From assembly GCA_012839665.1 (NCBI GenBank), contig DUMX01000164.1, positions 1 to 14,267 of the forward strand: a stretch of DNA of 14,267 nucleotides, written 5' to 3'. The translations under genes and the position numbers were made by a program. This document shows, piece after piece, positions 14,219-14,267 of this stretch. The DNA is from Gelria sp. GTDB taxonomy: Bacteria > Bacillota > Syntrophomonadia > Syntrophomonadales > Syntrophomonadaceae. Position 1 is the first letter of the stretch; the number at the start of each line of letters is the position of its first letter. Under the pieces are notes generated by a model that saw nothing but the letters and a program-made list of their open reading frames with translations, did not search any database and was not told the DNA's origin.

Positions 14219-14252
14219 TTATAGGGGCAGACCCATGGGTCTGCCCCTATAA
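14219..14252. repeat. Perfect 34-nt palindrome upstream of ruvA
   Basis: Each half (TTATAGGGGCAGACCCA on both strands) is the exact reverse complement of the other, centred on CCATGG. It resembles the small GC-rich palindromic repeats (REP/MITE-like, GGGGC-GACC type) scattered between genes in Clostridia, but only one copy is in the window. On the plus strand it is followed by A-residues, and on the minus strand a T-run precedes it rather than following it, so neither direction fits an intrinsic terminator. Confidence 0.7.
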
Positions 14253-14267
14253 AAAAGTTATAATAAA

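Noticed and set aside
14219..14252. Palindrome as a rho-independent terminator
   Set aside because: On neither strand is the stem followed by a T-run.

Overview
The window is a dense housekeeping stretch. All fifteen recognised genes lie on the minus strand and read from right to left. Protein content and order (ruvA-ruvB-queH-DUF2905-queA-tgt-yajC-HD-secD-secF-lapA-lysA-[DHH-CBS-nucleotidyltransferase]-M50 peptidase-scpA), the medium-low G+C, strong purine-rich Shine-Dalgarno sites and frequent TTG/GTG starts point to an anaerobic Firmicute of the class Clostridia. A Syntrophomonas- or Desulfotomaculum-like lineage is my best guess; this is inferred from gene content, not from any search.

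Right part (about 8400-14135): ruvA and ruvB encode the Holliday-junction branch-migration motor. A queuosine module follows: queH, a small DUF2905 membrane protein gene, queA and tgt. Tgt puts preQ1 into tRNA, QueA converts it to epoxyqueuosine and QueH reduces that to queuosine. Then come yajC and an HD-domain gene. A perfect 34-nt palindrome lies upstream of ruvA.

Middle part (5900-8363): secD and secF are separate genes encoding the SecDF unit of the Sec translocon (YajC is its partner), followed by a LapA-family membrane protein gene. A GC-rich hairpin and an AT-rich heptanucleotide array close this run.

Left part (1-5731): lysA has its own promoter (TTGACC-18-TAAAAT with an extended TG) and no room for a lysine riboswitch. 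After a 353-nt spacer with repeats and hairpins comes an 877-aa fusion of a DHH/DHHA1 phosphoesterase, two CBS domains and a class II tRNA nucleotidyltransferase, which also has its own extended -10 promoter. It overlaps an M50 site-2-type protease gene, followed by scpA (condensin kleisin), cut by the window edge.

Several starts were moved from the longest open frame to an internal codon with a proper ribosome-binding site (ruvA, ruvB, queH, yajC, the DHH-CBS fusion). No rRNA, tRNA, CRISPR array, prophage or insertion sequence was seen. The least ordinary signals are intergenic repeats that occur as pairs around lysA and around the fusion/M50 gene pair, the triple-domain fusion itself, and two small uncharacterised proteins (HD and DUF2905) embedded in the sec and queuosine gene runs. 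I found no convincing evidence for a wholly new system.
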